A DNA stretch of 64,000 nt. Source: Gammaproteobacteria bacterium (GTDB lineage Bacteria > Pseudomonadota > Gammaproteobacteria > Burkholderiales > Gallionellaceae). This document shows positions 16,768 to 26,150 of the stretch, piece after piece (position 1 is the first letter of the stretch; every line of letters begins with the position of its first letter). The position numbers were made by a program, and so were the translations under genes. The DNA is taken from contig JAHJBC010000013.1 in the NCBI GenBank assembly GCA_018813765.1, positions 62,001 to 126,000 on the forward strand, read 5' to 3'. Below the pieces are notes generated by a model. The model was not told the DNA's origin and ran no database searches. It saw only the letters and a list, made by a program, of their open reading frames with translations.

Positions 16768-18474
16768 TTACATCCGGTCGCTCAGGTCCACCACGCGCGA
16801 GACTTCGGCGATGGAGGTGACGCCCTGCAGGATGCGGCGGATGCCGTCTTGTGCCAGCGGGCGGAAGCCGCGTTCGAGCGCCATGTTCTTCAGGTCGCGG
16901 ATGCTGGCGCGGCGCGCGATCAGGTCGTCCATCTCGCTGTCCATCTTGAGTATCTCCATGATCGCCTGGCGACCGCTATAGCCCTGGTGGTGGCAGATCT
17001 CGCAACCGGCGGCGCGGTAGATGGTGATGTTCTCGTCGTGGCGCACGCCCAGCATCTTGCATTCGATATGATCGGGGTGGTACGGATATTTGCAGTGCTT
17101 GCACAGCACGCGCACCAGACGCTGCGCGACGATGCCGATGATGTTGCCGGCCATGATGTCGGGCAGGATGCCGATGTCAAGCAGGCGCGGGATGGCGCCG
17201 ATGGAAGAGTTGGTGTGCAGGGTGGAATACACCTGGTGGCCGGTCATGGCGGCGCGGAACGCCATTTCGGCGGTCGGATGGTCGCGAATTTCGCCGACCA
17301 GGATGATGTCCGGGTCCTGGCGCATCAATGAGCGGATACCGCTGGCGAAATCCAGTTTCGCCGCCTCGTTCACCGAGCTCTGGCGGATCAGCGGGATGGG
17401 GTATTCCACCGGGTCTTCCAACGTCATGATGTTCACCGACTCGGTGTTGACGTGGTTGAGCACCGAATACAGCGTGGTCGTTTTGCCGGAACCGGTCGGG
17501 CCAGTCACCAGCACGATGCCTTCCGGCTTGGCGATGATGGTCTTGAGCGTGCCCAGCGCCGCTTCGTCCAGCCCGATCTGGTTGATCGGCACGATGCCTT
17601 TCTGGCGGTCGAGGATACGCAGCACCAAGTTCTCGCCGTGCGAGGTGGGGTGCGAGGCGACGCGAAAATCGATGGGGCGGCCGGAGAGGCGCAGCGAGAT
17701 GCGGCCGTCCTGCGGCGCGCGCGTCTCGGCGATGTTCATGCCGCTCATGACTTTCAGGCGCACCACCATGGCTGGCCAGAAGCTCTTGTGCAGGCTGCGT
17801 ACCTGGCGCAACACGCCGTCGACGCGATAGCGGATGCGCAGGAAGCTGCTTTCCGGTTCGAAGTGGATGTCGGATGCGCCCTGCTGCACGGCCTCGGTGA
17901 GCAGCGCGTCGATCAGGCGCACCACCGGCTGGCTGAATTCGTTCACCCCTTGCTGCAGGTTCTGGTGATCCATCTCGCCCGGCTCGATCTCGTGCAGGAT
18001 GCCGTCGATGGAGAGTTCGAAACCGTAGTACTGGTCGATGGCGCGCAGGATGTCGGATTCGCTGGCGAGCTGGGTGGTGAGACGGTATTCGTCGCGCAAC
18101 AACGCACGCACCTGGTCGAGCGCGATGATGTTGTCGGGGTCGGCGATGGCGATGGTCAGGTTCTTGGTGGCGGCATCGACCGACATCGGCAACAGGATGT
18201 AACGGCGCGCGATCTCCTTGGGCACCAGCGTGATCGCGGCTGGATCGACGATGACGTTGGAGAGGTCGACGCTCTCCTGGCCGAGGTTCTCGGACAGCAC
18301 GTCGCGGATGGTGGCTTCGGAAAGGAAGCCGAGACGAACCAGCAGCCGCCCTAGCGGCTGCGGAGTCTTGTTCTGTTCCTGGGTAGCGATGCGAAGCTGG
18401 TCTTCACTGATCACCCCCTTCGCTATCAGCAGGTGCCCGATGGGCTGCTGGCTCTGTGCTTGCGGTGCAGCCAT
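16768..18474 (-). CDS. mshE: Pilus assembly ATPase (GspE/PilB/MshE)
   Basis: A 568-residue secretion ATPase. The N-terminal region (LIAKGVISEDQLRIA..., QPLGRLLVRLGFLSEATIRDVL) is the MshEN domain, which in MshE and relatives binds cyclic di-GMP through long motifs. The catalytic part carries Walker A GPTGSGKTTTLYSVLNH, the Asp box (LEDPVEYPI), Walker B (DPDIILVGEIRD) and the His box (YSTLHTNSS). A C-x2-C pair (CKHC) and a later C-x2-C (CEIC) make the zinc site of the family. It drives pilus extension from the cytoplasmic side. It overlaps nothing and is spaced 8-9 bases from both neighbours in the operon. Confidence 0.95.
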   Translation of the reverse strand: MAAPQAQSQQPIGHLLIAKGVISEDQLRIATQEQNKTPQPLGRLLVRLGFLSEATIRDVLSENLGQESVDLSNVIVDPAAITLVPKEIARRYILLPMSVDAATKNLTIAIADPDNIIALDQVRALLRDEYRLTTQLASESDILRAIDQYYGFELSIDGILHEIEPGEMDHQNLQQGVNEFSQPVVRLIDALLTEAVQQGASDIHFEPESSFLRIRYRVDGVLRQVRSLHKSFWPAMVVRLKVMSGMNIAETRAPQDGRISLRLSGRPIDFRVASHPTSHGENLVLRILDRQKGIVPINQIGLDEAALGTLKTIIAKPEGIVLVTGPTGSGKTTTLYSVLNHVNTESVNIMTLEDPVEYPIPLIRQSSVNEAAKLDFASGIRSLMRQDPDIILVGEIRDHPTAEMAFRAAMTGHQVYSTLHTNSSIGAIPRLLDIGILPDIMAGNIIGIVAQRLVRVLCKHCKYPYHPDHIECKMLGVRHDENITIYRAAGCEICHHQGYSGRQAIMEILKMDSEMDDLIARRASIRDLKNMALERGFRPLAQDGIRRILQGVTSIAEVSRVVDLSDRM

Positions 18475-18482
18475 CTTCTTCC

Positions 18483-19589
18483 TTATTGGGCGGGAGTCAG
18501 TTCATTCAAGCGTCGCTCCGCCTGGACGCGGTCGAAACCGGAGTTGCCGGAAACGTCGAGCTGCAGGGCTTGCCGGTAATGCTGCGCGGCGAGCTTGCCC
18601 TGGCCCAGATGATCGAGGCTGACGGCCAGATTGAAGGCGAACTGCGCGTTGGACGGCTCCAGGGTGTAGGCGTTGAAATATGACTGCTGCGCCTCGGCCC
18701 AGCTCGACTGTCCGGCATACAGATTTCCCAGCGCGAAATGCAGCGAGCCGGAGCGCGGCTGTGCGGCCAGCATCTGCTTCAGGCGGCTTTCGGTATTGCT
18801 GTCGCTTTCGGGCGCGAAGGACGTCAATGCCCCCTGCGCGACCGGGTCGCGCGGATCAAGCACCAGCAGTTTGCGGTAATAGTTCTGCGCGGTTTCGTCC
18901 TGCCCACGCTGCTGCGCAATCGCGGCCAGACCAAGCAACGCGTCTCGATTATGCGCATCCCTGCCCAGCACCTGGCGATAGCCTTGTTCGGCGACATCGT
19001 ATTCGCCGCGCTGGTACGCTTGCCAAGCATCCAACAGGGCGGGCGTGACGGTATCGGCTTCCACCTTGCGCTGGAAAGTCACGCCGGAAGCGGGCCTGCT
19101 GCGCGGCGTGCTGGCCCTGGGCTTGACACGCGGCATGTCGAAATCTTCGTTGCGGGCGGTGACGATGGGTTGCTGCGGTTCCGGCGGCGGCGCGACTGCC
19201 TCGGGCGGAGCCGGGGGAATGTAGGGGACGAGCGGGGCAGCGGCAACGGGTGCGGTGATCGGTGCTGCCGGTGGCGGTGGCGTTCTTTTTGCGACGCGCT
19301 GATTTTTCGGCGGCTGGATCTCCAGCCAGACGTAATAGCCGTAGCCTGCGCCGATCACCGAGCAGATCAGCAATGTGGTGGGAACCAGTCCTAAATTCCA
19401 GCGCATGGTCGTACCCTTCTTCTTTTTGGCCGCGAATAATGTTTCTCCGGCGCTGCGCGATGCAGTCGCGGATTCAAACGTTGCGGATGCCGCCCGCGGC
19501 GGCGGAGCATCCTCCAGTGTCAGGCCGGAAAGTCCCGTGCCCTGCTGCCTGTCGCCGGATTTCTTGAGGGCGTCGAGGAGCAGACTCAT
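18483..19589 (-). CDS. mshN: MshN-like TPR protein
   Basis: A 368-residue protein that starts with MSLLLDALKKSGDRQQ, the conserved head of this inner-membrane family. It has a membrane helix at about 70-88 (LGLVPTTLLICSVIGAGYGYYVW), a long Pro/Ala-rich periplasmic spacer, and four or more TPRs from about 180 to the end (NYYRKLLVLDPRDPVAQGAL, LHFALGNLYAGQSSWAEAQQSYFNAY). MshN is needed for MSHA assembly and probably links secretin and inner-membrane parts. Its end overlaps no gene; its start overlaps the mshL stop region by 4 bases (19586-19589). Confidence 0.85.
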   Translation of the reverse strand: MSLLLDALKKSGDRQQGTGLSGLTLEDAPPPRAASATFESATASRSAGETLFAAKKKKGTTMRWNLGLVPTTLLICSVIGAGYGYYVWLEIQPPKNQRVAKRTPPPPAAPITAPVAAAPLVPYIPPAPPEAVAPPPEPQQPIVTARNEDFDMPRVKPRASTPRSRPASGVTFQRKVEADTVTPALLDAWQAYQRGEYDVAEQGYRQVLGRDAHNRDALLGLAAIAQQRGQDETAQNYYRKLLVLDPRDPVAQGALTSFAPESDSNTESRLKQMLAAQPRSGSLHFALGNLYAGQSSWAEAQQSYFNAYTLEPSNAQFAFNLAVSLDHLGQGKLAAQHYRQALQLDVSGNSGFDRVQAERRLNELTPAQ

Positions 19590-21340
19590 GGTTTGGATTT
19601 CTCGTTCTCGGCCTTCAGGTAGTCCGCCCCCGGGAGTTCATCGCGATACGCGCTGTAATCCCCGTCGAGGCTGGAATCCTTGATCACCACCGGGCGCAGG
19701 AAGATCACCAGTTCGGTCTTGCTCTTGGTGTCGTTACGGTTCTTGAACAGGTTACCCGCAACCGGCACGTCGCCCAGAACCGGGATGCCATCAGTCAGGT
19801 TGTTGATCTCGTCCTGCATCAGCCCGCCCAGTACTGCGATCTGGTTGTTCTCTATCTTCAGTACCGATTCCATCTCACGGGTCCGCAGTTGCGGGATCTT
19901 GCTGACGATTGCGGGGGTTGCGCAGTTCGAGACGCCGACTCCACAGGGATTGGCAAGGCTGGGGTTGGGATCGTTGACGTATCCCAGCAGACGCGTGATG
20001 GAGGGGCGCAGGTTGAGCAACACGGAATCGCTGTCGTTGATCTGCGGGGTCACGCTCATGGTGAAGCCGGTCGGGACCGTAACTGCGGTGGTCGTATAGG
20101 TGGTCGTGGTGGTGGTCTGGTTGGAGGTGGTATCGGCCTTGATGGTGAAATACACCAGGTTATCCACCACGCGCAGTACCGCGGTCTGGTTGTTCATCAC
20201 ACTGATCTTGGGGCTGGACAACACTTTTACGTCGCCGAACGAATCGAGCAGCGTGACCGCACCGCTCAGGTTGCCGAACTTGGACGTGGCATTGGTGTAC
20301 TGGAGTTTGAACATGTTGCCGGTATTAGTGGCAGGCAAGCCGCCAGTCGCGAGCTGGGTCAATGTGAATCCTTTGGCGCCTGCGGCGATGGCCGACCAGT
20401 TGATACCCTGCTGGAAGTTGCTGTTCAGGCTCACTTCGGCGATGGTAGCTTCGATCAACACTTGGCGGCGCGCGCTGCGCATCACACGGGTGACGAACTC
20501 CTGGATCTTGTCATGCTGCTTGCCGGTGGCGCGCACCGTGATGATGCCGGCCTCGGGACTGGCAATGACAGAGGCGGCCAACAGCGTCTTGTAGTCCTTG
20601 TAGTCCTGGTCGCCGGCCTTGCCTTTGCTTTCTGTTTTCTTTGCGGATGTTTCGGAGGCAGCCTCACCCTTGACTTCCTCGCTCTTGGCGGCTTCTTCCT
20701 CTGCGGTCGAGGAGCGGCGACCCGCGACAATCTCCTTGTCGGTCTCGCGCAGGATGTCCTCGATGTTCTTGATCAGCGTATCCCAGAAGTGGTTCTTGGA
20801 AGTGTTCTTGATGGCGAGTTGCGAATTGTTGCCGGAGGTGCCGGTGCCGCCTACCTGGTTGGTATTGGTGATGCCGCCTTCCGAATCGCGCGACATGTTC
20901 ACGTAGTCGATCTTGTAGCTGCGCAGGAAAGGCGTGTCCGGCATGACGATCAGATTGCCGTTCTCCAGTTCGTAGCGCATGTCGACCTGCTTGGAGATGC
21001 GGTCGAGGATCTGCGGCAGTGTCTGGTTGATGGCGTTGATCGTGACCACACCCTGAATGCCAGGGTGGATGTCGATGTTGACCTTGGCATCGCGCGCCAG
21101 CGCGAACAGGATGTCGCGCGCCGAGAGGCTGGTGACAACGACGCTGAAGGTCTCGACTTTTGCTGCGGGTTTGGGCGGCGGCAGGACGACTGCGCGCTTG
21201 CTGGGTTCGGGGATGCTGCCTGTGCTGGCGGGGGCTGTGTTGCTTTGCTGGATGTGCTTGTCGGACGGGGCAATCGGCTTCGTTCCGCAAGCCGCGAGCG
21301 CGATGCAAGCCGTATAAAGCAATACGCGAGTGTGCTTCAT
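19586..21340 (-). CDS. mshL: Pilus secretin lipoprotein (MshL/PilQ family)
   Basis: A 584-residue outer-membrane secretin. The N terminus is a lipoprotein signal with lipobox LAAC (acylated Cys about residue 19). Next come a Pro-rich linker, an STN-like domain (SVVVTSLSARDILFALARDAKVNIDIHPGI), an N1-type domain, and the secretin core from about 330 with QVLIEATIAEVSLN, VLSSPKISVMNNQTAVLRV and the C-terminal GGLMQDEINNLTDGIPVLGDVPVAGNLFKN. It forms the pore for the pilus. About 95 bases of AT-rich sequence separate it from mshM, the longest gap in this part of the locus. Confidence 0.93.
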   Translation of the reverse strand: MKHTRVLLYTACIALAACGTKPIAPSDKHIQQSNTAPASTGSIPEPSKRAVVLPPPKPAAKVETFSVVVTSLSARDILFALARDAKVNIDIHPGIQGVVTINAINQTLPQILDRISKQVDMRYELENGNLIVMPDTPFLRSYKIDYVNMSRDSEGGITNTNQVGGTGTSGNNSQLAIKNTSKNHFWDTLIKNIEDILRETDKEIVAGRRSSTAEEEAAKSEEVKGEAASETSAKKTESKGKAGDQDYKDYKTLLAASVIASPEAGIITVRATGKQHDKIQEFVTRVMRSARRQVLIEATIAEVSLNSNFQQGINWSAIAAGAKGFTLTQLATGGLPATNTGNMFKLQYTNATSKFGNLSGAVTLLDSFGDVKVLSSPKISVMNNQTAVLRVVDNLVYFTIKADTTSNQTTTTTTYTTTAVTVPTGFTMSVTPQINDSDSVLLNLRPSITRLLGYVNDPNPSLANPCGVGVSNCATPAIVSKIPQLRTREMESVLKIENNQIAVLGGLMQDEINNLTDGIPVLGDVPVAGNLFKNRNDTKSKTELVIFLRPVVIKDSSLDGDYSAYRDELPGADYLKAENEKSKP

Positions 21341-21434
21341 TCCCTATATCTCCCTGATGTTTCGGTGGAAGGTAGCATCATTTCCTGACCAGAGCAATAT
21401 GCTTTTTGGCTTAATACTATTTTCCTTCAACCGC

Positions 21435-22973
21435 TTAAAGCGGGTTCTGAGAGTTTTCTAGCATGTGCAAAGTGGGGGCAAATGCATCCTTGTAACGCTG
21501 GGGCAAATTTTTCATCGCCGCCCTGGCCGTGTTGCTGTCGGCGTAGTGGCCGTACAGCACGCGGTAGCCGTCCTTGCCGCTCAATTTGATCGGCACGATG
21601 TATATCTCGGCCAGTTTTCCCAATCTTTGAGCCCTGCCGAGGAATCGTTCCATGCGTTCCGGGCGGATATCGTCGGTGTAGAACAGTTGGATGCTGATAT
21701 TGCCGCGATCCGGCGCGGCCAGCAGCGCCTGGGTCGCTTCCAGACGCTGGTGCAGCTTGGGGTGCTGGTCTGCAAGTGGCGCAGTTTCGGCCGCTGCCTC
21801 AGTGACGGGAGGCGGGGTGGGGCGCTGGCGTTTGACCTTGACTGGGGCCTCCGCGACGCTGGCTGTTTTGACAGCGGCGGGCTCGACGGGCATCGCCGGG
21901 GCCGGTTCCGGAGGCTGTTCGACGGGGGCCGCGACGCTGGAGGCTGCTACCGCCATGCCTGTCGGCGCAACGACTTCCGATGCGGGTTGAGGCGCTGCGG
22001 CTGCTATTACCATCGGCTGCGCCACGGTGACGGTCTTTACAGCCGTTTCATTCGAGTGCTCCGAATTTGCGCTGCCCATGAACCAGCCCGCCCCCGCCAG
22101 GGTGGCGGCGAACAGGGCGACGCCGCCGGTCATGGCGAGTCCCTTGCGGTTGAGCCAGTTGTGCATGGGCACCATCTCACTGTCGCGGATGGCGGCCTGC
22201 ACGTGGCGCACTTCGATGCGGTGGGCGTTCTCCACAAAGGCGGCGAGCAGCGACTTGTCGGCGAGGATGTTGACGCGGCGCATCAGGCCCTGTGAGGCCT
22301 TGCCGATCTGCAGCACGGCGGCGTTGGAGAAGATGTCGGGGCCTTTGTATCCGGCGGCGCGCATGCGGAACATCAGGTAGTCGTTGATGACCTTGCGCGA
22401 GATCGGCAGGATGTTGAAGTGGTGCACGATGCGGTCCTTCAACTGGCGCATGTTGCTCTGCTCCAGCTTTTCGTCGAGTTCGGGCTGGCCGAACAGCACG
22501 ATCTGGATCAGCTTGTGCTTGCCGACCTGCAGGTTGTAGAGCAGGCGCAGTTCTTCCAGTGTGGCCAGCGGCATGGCATGCGCTTCGTCCACCAGCACCA
22601 CGCAGCGTTCGCCGCGCTCGTACATGGCTTCGAGCTGATTCTGCAGCGTTTGCAGGATGATGTTGACGCGCTGGCCTTCGAGGTTGAGGTCAAGCCGGTC
22701 GGCGATGGCATACAGCAACTCGTCGCGCGACATGCTGGGGTTGGCCAGGTAGATGGCCTTGATGTTGGAGGGCAGGCGGTCCAGCAGCATGCGGCACAGC
22801 ATGGTCTTGCCGCTGCCGACTTCGCCGCTGATCTTGACGATGCCTTCGCCGTCGGTGATCGCGTAAACCAGGGCGTCGAGAATCTCGCCGCGGTTGGCGC
22901 CGGAAAAGAAGAATTCGGTGACCGGGGTGATCTTGAAAGGCGGCTCGGTCAGGCCGAAGTGCTCCAGATACAT
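21435..22973 (-). CDS. mshM: MshM/ExeA-like AAA ATPase with C-terminal periplasmic SPOR-like domain
   Basis: A 512-residue protein. Residues 1-270 are an ExeA-type AAA+ ATPase: MYLEHFGLTEPPFKITP (family start), Walker A GEVGSGKTMLCR, Walker B CVVLVDEAHAMP and FGQPELDEKL. One membrane helix follows at about 283-300 (GGVALFAATLAGAGWFMG). Then comes a Pro/Ala-rich linker, and the C-terminal ~90 residues (ISIQLFYTDDIRPERMERFLG..., YRVLYGHYADSNTARAAMKNLP) look like a SPOR-type peptidoglycan-binding domain. ExeA/MshM proteins help the secretin pass the cell wall. It follows the regulator gene by 12 bases. Confidence 0.88.
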   Translation of the reverse strand: MYLEHFGLTEPPFKITPVTEFFFSGANRGEILDALVYAITDGEGIVKISGEVGSGKTMLCRMLLDRLPSNIKAIYLANPSMSRDELLYAIADRLDLNLEGQRVNIILQTLQNQLEAMYERGERCVVLVDEAHAMPLATLEELRLLYNLQVGKHKLIQIVLFGQPELDEKLEQSNMRQLKDRIVHHFNILPISRKVINDYLMFRMRAAGYKGPDIFSNAAVLQIGKASQGLMRRVNILADKSLLAAFVENAHRIEVRHVQAAIRDSEMVPMHNWLNRKGLAMTGGVALFAATLAGAGWFMGSANSEHSNETAVKTVTVAQPMVIAAAAPQPASEVVAPTGMAVAASSVAAPVEQPPEPAPAMPVEPAAVKTASVAEAPVKVKRQRPTPPPVTEAAAETAPLADQHPKLHQRLEATQALLAAPDRGNISIQLFYTDDIRPERMERFLGRAQRLGKLAEIYIVPIKLSGKDGYRVLYGHYADSNTARAAMKNLPQRYKDAFAPTLHMLENSQNPL

Positions 22974-22985
22974 CTGTTCCCCCTT

Positions 22986-24419
22986 TTACTGAATTTTATG
23001 CGCCTTGTGTTTTTGTATCGCTTCCATGCGGCTGTACAGCGTGGTGCGCGCGATCCCCAATAGCTTGGCGGCTTCGCTGACGTTGCCGTGAGCCATTTCC
23101 ATGGCGGCGTCGATATAACGGGCAGTATAGCCCATCAGCAAGTCATCCAGATCGAAGTTGCCCTGCTGCAACACCAGCCGGGCATCGGCTACGGCATCGC
23201 CGGAAGAGGTGCCGGTGCCTTCCGGCAGCGGGTCGAATTCGGCTTCCAGTTGCTTCGCATTCACCTTGATGCCGGGATACTTGGTGGTCAGGCGGATGAC
23301 GATGTTGCGCAGTTCGCGCGTGTTGCCGGGGAAGGGATAGCCCTGCCAGGCCTGCAGGGCCGCTTCATCCAGCTCGAAAACCGGGCGCTGTGCCTGCGTG
23401 GCGTAGAAACGGCTGAAATGCTCCAGCAGCAGCAGCTTGTCTTCGGCCAATGTGCGCAACGGCGGCACCTGGATGGTGAAGATGCTCAGGCGGTGATAGA
23501 GGTCGGTACGGAACGCGCCGGTGCGTGCGGCCTGGCGCAGGTCGCGGTTGGTGGCGGCGATGATGCGCGCGTTGCTTTTGCGCGTGGCGGCTTCGCCGAC
23601 GCGCTGGTATTCGCCGTTCTCCAGCACGCGTAACAGCTTGGCTTGCAGTTCCTGCGGCATTTCGCCGATCTCGTCGAGGAACAGGGTGCCGTTCTCGGCT
23701 TTCTCGAAGAAGCCGATCTGCGCGCTGGTGGCGCCGGTGAACGCGCCCTTGGCGTGACCGAACAGGGTGGATTCGAGCAGATTGGGCGAGATGGCGGCGC
23801 AGTTGAGTACCACATGGGCGGTGTCGGGCGTGCCGCTCAGGCGTTGCAACGCGGCGGCGACCAGTTCCTTGCCGCTACCGGATTCGCCCTCGATCAGCAC
23901 CGGATAGGGCGTCTTCGCATAAAGCTCGATCTGGCTGCGCATCGCCTGGATGGGCGGGCTGTTGCCGACGATGCCGAACTGCGACTGGCTGTCGGCCAAT
24001 CCGGCCTGTTCGCTCTGCTGGATGCGCAGGGCATCCAGCAGCAGTTTGCGCAAGGTTTCGGGCGGGCAGGGCTTGGCGACGAATTCGATGGCGCCCAGGG
24101 TGCGCGCGTGGCGCGCGTTGCTTTCCTCGTTCTGCCCCGACAGCGTGACAACCTTGATGTTGGGCGAATGCGCCAGCAGTTCGGTGATGAGCCTGAAGCC
24201 TTCTTCCGGGCGGTGCGGCGTGGGCGGCAGGCCCAGGTCGACCAGCGCCAGTTGCGGCGGGCTATCCATGTCGCGCAGCAGGCGGATGGCCTGCGGGCGG
24301 TCTTCGGCCAGGTGGATGTCGAAATCGTCGCCCAGCACGAGGAGCAACGAGTCGCGAATGAGCGGATCGTCATCGACGATGAGCAGTGCAGGTAGTGTCA
24401 CGAGATCGTCCGGTAACAA
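22986..24419 (-). CDS. Sigma-54-dependent response regulator (NtrC family)
   Basis: A 477-residue regulator with three parts. The receiver (about 10-130) has DDDPLIRDSLL and the phospho-acceptor Asp in ALVDLGLPP; the AAA+ domain (~150-390) has Walker A GESGSGKE, the sigma-54 contact loop GAFTGA and Walker B GTLFLDEIGEMP; a Fis-type helix-turn-helix ends the protein (NVSEAAKLLGIARTTLYSRM). It activates sigma-54 promoters after phosphorylation. It is first in line before mshM on the same strand, 12 bases away, so it probably controls the pilus genes or other surface functions; no cognate kinase gene is adjacent. Confidence 0.92.
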   Translation of the reverse strand: MLPDDLVTLPALLIVDDDPLIRDSLLLVLGDDFDIHLAEDRPQAIRLLRDMDSPPQLALVDLGLPPTPHRPEEGFRLITELLAHSPNIKVVTLSGQNEESNARHARTLGAIEFVAKPCPPETLRKLLLDALRIQQSEQAGLADSQSQFGIVGNSPPIQAMRSQIELYAKTPYPVLIEGESGSGKELVAAALQRLSGTPDTAHVVLNCAAISPNLLESTLFGHAKGAFTGATSAQIGFFEKAENGTLFLDEIGEMPQELQAKLLRVLENGEYQRVGEAATRKSNARIIAATNRDLRQAARTGAFRTDLYHRLSIFTIQVPPLRTLAEDKLLLLEHFSRFYATQAQRPVFELDEAALQAWQGYPFPGNTRELRNIVIRLTTKYPGIKVNAKQLEAEFDPLPEGTGTSSGDAVADARLVLQQGNFDLDDLLMGYTARYIDAAMEMAHGNVSEAAKLLGIARTTLYSRMEAIQKHKAHKIQ

Positions 24420-24496
24420 GGGGGAACGGGGCGCAGGATAGCCCGCAATCGCGCCAAGCTCAAGCTGAGAATGGCCGCGGCGTCGAGTATCTCAAG

Positions 24497-24526
24497 TTGT
24501 GGTGGGATCGCTGCGTGGTTTAGAAT
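24497..24526 (+). promoter_or_regulatory. Sigma-70 promoter for the mla operon
   Basis: TTGTGG at 24497-24502 and TAGAAT at 24521-24526 are separated by 18 bases, just before the mlaF coding region. The same pair of hexamers with a 17-base spacer precedes rpmB. If real, the mla transcript has a very short leader. Confidence 0.55.
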
Positions 24527-24542
24527 GCCCGCTCTTCAATGC

Positions 24543-25358
24543 GTGGCAGACCCGCAAGTGACCGCACCTCTGGTAGAAATCCGCGACGTCAATTTCGCCT
24601 ACGACAACCGCCCCATACTCAAGGGCATCAACATGTCCATCCCGAAAGGGAAGCTGGTCGCCATCATGGGGCTGAGCGGTTGCGGCAAGACCACCATCCT
24701 GCGCCACATCGGCGGGGTGCTGAAGCCGACCGGGGGCAGTGTGAAGGTTGACGGGCAGGTTATGCACGAGCTGGATCACCATGGCTTGTATGCGATGCGC
24801 CGCAAGATGGGCATGCTGTTCCAGTTCGGCGCGCTGTTTACCGATATGACGGTATTCGACAATGTGGCTTTCCAGATGCGCGAACACACCGATCTGCCGG
24901 AAGAGGTCATCCGCGATCTGGTGATGATGAAGCTGCATGCGGTGGGATTGCGCGGCACGCACAACCTGATGCCGGCCGAACTGTCGGGAGGCATGGCGCG
25001 GCGAGTGGCGCTGGCGCGCACGATTGCGCTGGACCCGATGCTGATCATGTACGATGAGCCGTTCGCCGGTCTCGATCCGATCTCGCTGACCGTGGTGGGC
25101 GAACTGATCCGCAAGCTGAACGATGCGCTGGGGGCGACTTCCATCGTGGTGACGCATGATGTGCAGGAGTCGCTGAAGATCGTCGATTATGTCTATTTCG
25201 TTGCGGACGGCGCGATCATCGCGGAAGGAACGGCGGATGACATTCGCGCTTCCGGCGAGGCGTTCGTGAAGCAGTTCGTCCACGGCGAGATGGATGGTCC
25301 GATTCCGTTTCATTACCCCGGCGGGGATTACCGTCAGGATCTGGGAGTGCATGTCTGA
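24543..25358 (+). CDS. mlaF: Phospholipid-transport ABC ATPase MlaF
   Basis: Cytoplasmic ATPase of the MlaFEDB complex, which moves phospholipids between the inner membrane and periplasmic MlaC to maintain outer-membrane asymmetry. Motifs: Walker A GLSGCGKTTILR, Q-loop LFQFGALFTDMTV, signature LSGGMARRVALAR, Walker B MLIMYDEPFAGLD and H-loop VTHD. Start choice is uncertain: GTG 24543 (271 residues) or GTG 24558 lie downstream of the predicted -10 box, while ATG 24525 would overlap it. The stop shares one base with the mlaE start. Confidence 0.93.
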   Translation: MADPQVTAPLVEIRDVNFAYDNRPILKGINMSIPKGKLVAIMGLSGCGKTTILRHIGGVLKPTGGSVKVDGQVMHELDHHGLYAMRRKMGMLFQFGALFTDMTVFDNVAFQMREHTDLPEEVIRDLVMMKLHAVGLRGTHNLMPAELSGGMARRVALARTIALDPMLIMYDEPFAGLDPISLTVVGELIRKLNDALGATSIVVTHDVQESLKIVDYVYFVADGAIIAEGTADDIRASGEAFVKQFVHGEMDGPIPFHYPGGDYRQDLGVHV

Positions 25359-26146
25359 TGCCTATCACCAAGACTTTGAGAGCCATCGGCAGCCGCAGCG
25401 TCAATGCGGTGTGGCGTATCGGCTACGCCTCGCGTTTCTTCGTAATGACGCTGTTCTATTCCGGCCCCAGCTTCAAACGCTTCCGCTTGATCGTGAAAGA
25501 GATGTTTTCCAGCGGCGTGATGTCGCTCATCATCATCCTGGTGGCGGGCATGTTCGTCGGCATGGTGCTGGGACTGCAGGGCTTCGAGACGCTGAAGCGC
25601 TACGGTTCCGAATCGGCGCTGGGTTCGCTGGTGGCGCTGAGCCTGGTGCGCGAGCTGGGGCCGGTGCTGGCGGCGCTGCTGTTTGCCAGCCGTGCCGGTT
25701 CGGCGATGACGGCCGAGATCGGCCTGATGAAGGCCACCGAGCAGATATCGGCGATGGAAATGATGGCGGTCAACCCGATCGCGCGCGTTGTTGCGCCGCG
25801 TTTCTGGGCCGGGGTGATCTCCATGCCGCTGCTGGCGGCGCTGTTCTCGGCGATGGGCGTGTTCGGCGGCTATGTGGTCGGCGTGGTGCTGATCGGCGTC
25901 GACGAGGGCTCGTTCTGGTCGCAGATGCAGGCCTCGGTGGATTTCCAGCACGATGTGCTGAACGGCGTGATCAAGAGTTTCGTGTTCGGGCTGGCGGTCA
26001 CCGCCATTGCCCTGTTCGAGGGTTACGATGCGCCGCCGACGGCGGAAGGCGTGTCGGGCGCGACGACGCGCACCGTGGTGCAGTCGTCGCTGGCGATATT
26101 GATGCTGGATTTCATTTTGACCGCGTTCATGTTTCGGGGAGATTAG
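25358..26146 (+). CDS. mlaE: Phospholipid-transport ABC permease MlaE
   Basis: A 262-residue inner-membrane permease of the MlaE family: GMVLGLQGFETLKRYGSESALGSLVALSLVRELGPVLAALLFASRAGSA, with the conserved E-L-G-P-V and A-E-I-G segments (MTAEIGLMKATEQISAMEMMAVNP), followed by several helices. Length is normal. The ATG overlaps the mlaF stop by one base. It forms the membrane part of the complex with MlaF, MlaD and MlaB. Confidence 0.95.
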   Translation: MPITKTLRAIGSRSVNAVWRIGYASRFFVMTLFYSGPSFKRFRLIVKEMFSSGVMSLIIILVAGMFVGMVLGLQGFETLKRYGSESALGSLVALSLVRELGPVLAALLFASRAGSAMTAEIGLMKATEQISAMEMMAVNPIARVVAPRFWAGVISMPLLAALFSAMGVFGGYVVGVVLIGVDEGSFWSQMQASVDFQHDVLNGVIKSFVFGLAVTAIALFEGYDAPPTAEGVSGATTRTVVQSSLAILMLDFILTAFMFRGD

Positions 26147-26150
26147 GGTT

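Noticed and set aside
16165-17331. A 388-codon plus-strand frame opposite mshG and mshE
   Set aside because: Composition (runs of His, Asp, Val, Ala) is that of an antisense frame, and both strands cannot be coding here with MshE and MshG so clear.
19889-21388. A 499-codon plus-strand frame opposite the mshL secretin
   Set aside because: Antisense shadow of a secretin with intact motifs; no start signal or family pattern.
21341-21434. Sigma-54 promoter before mshL, suggested by the NtrC-type regulator nearby
   Set aside because: A TTGCT occurs but the required GG at -24 is missing.
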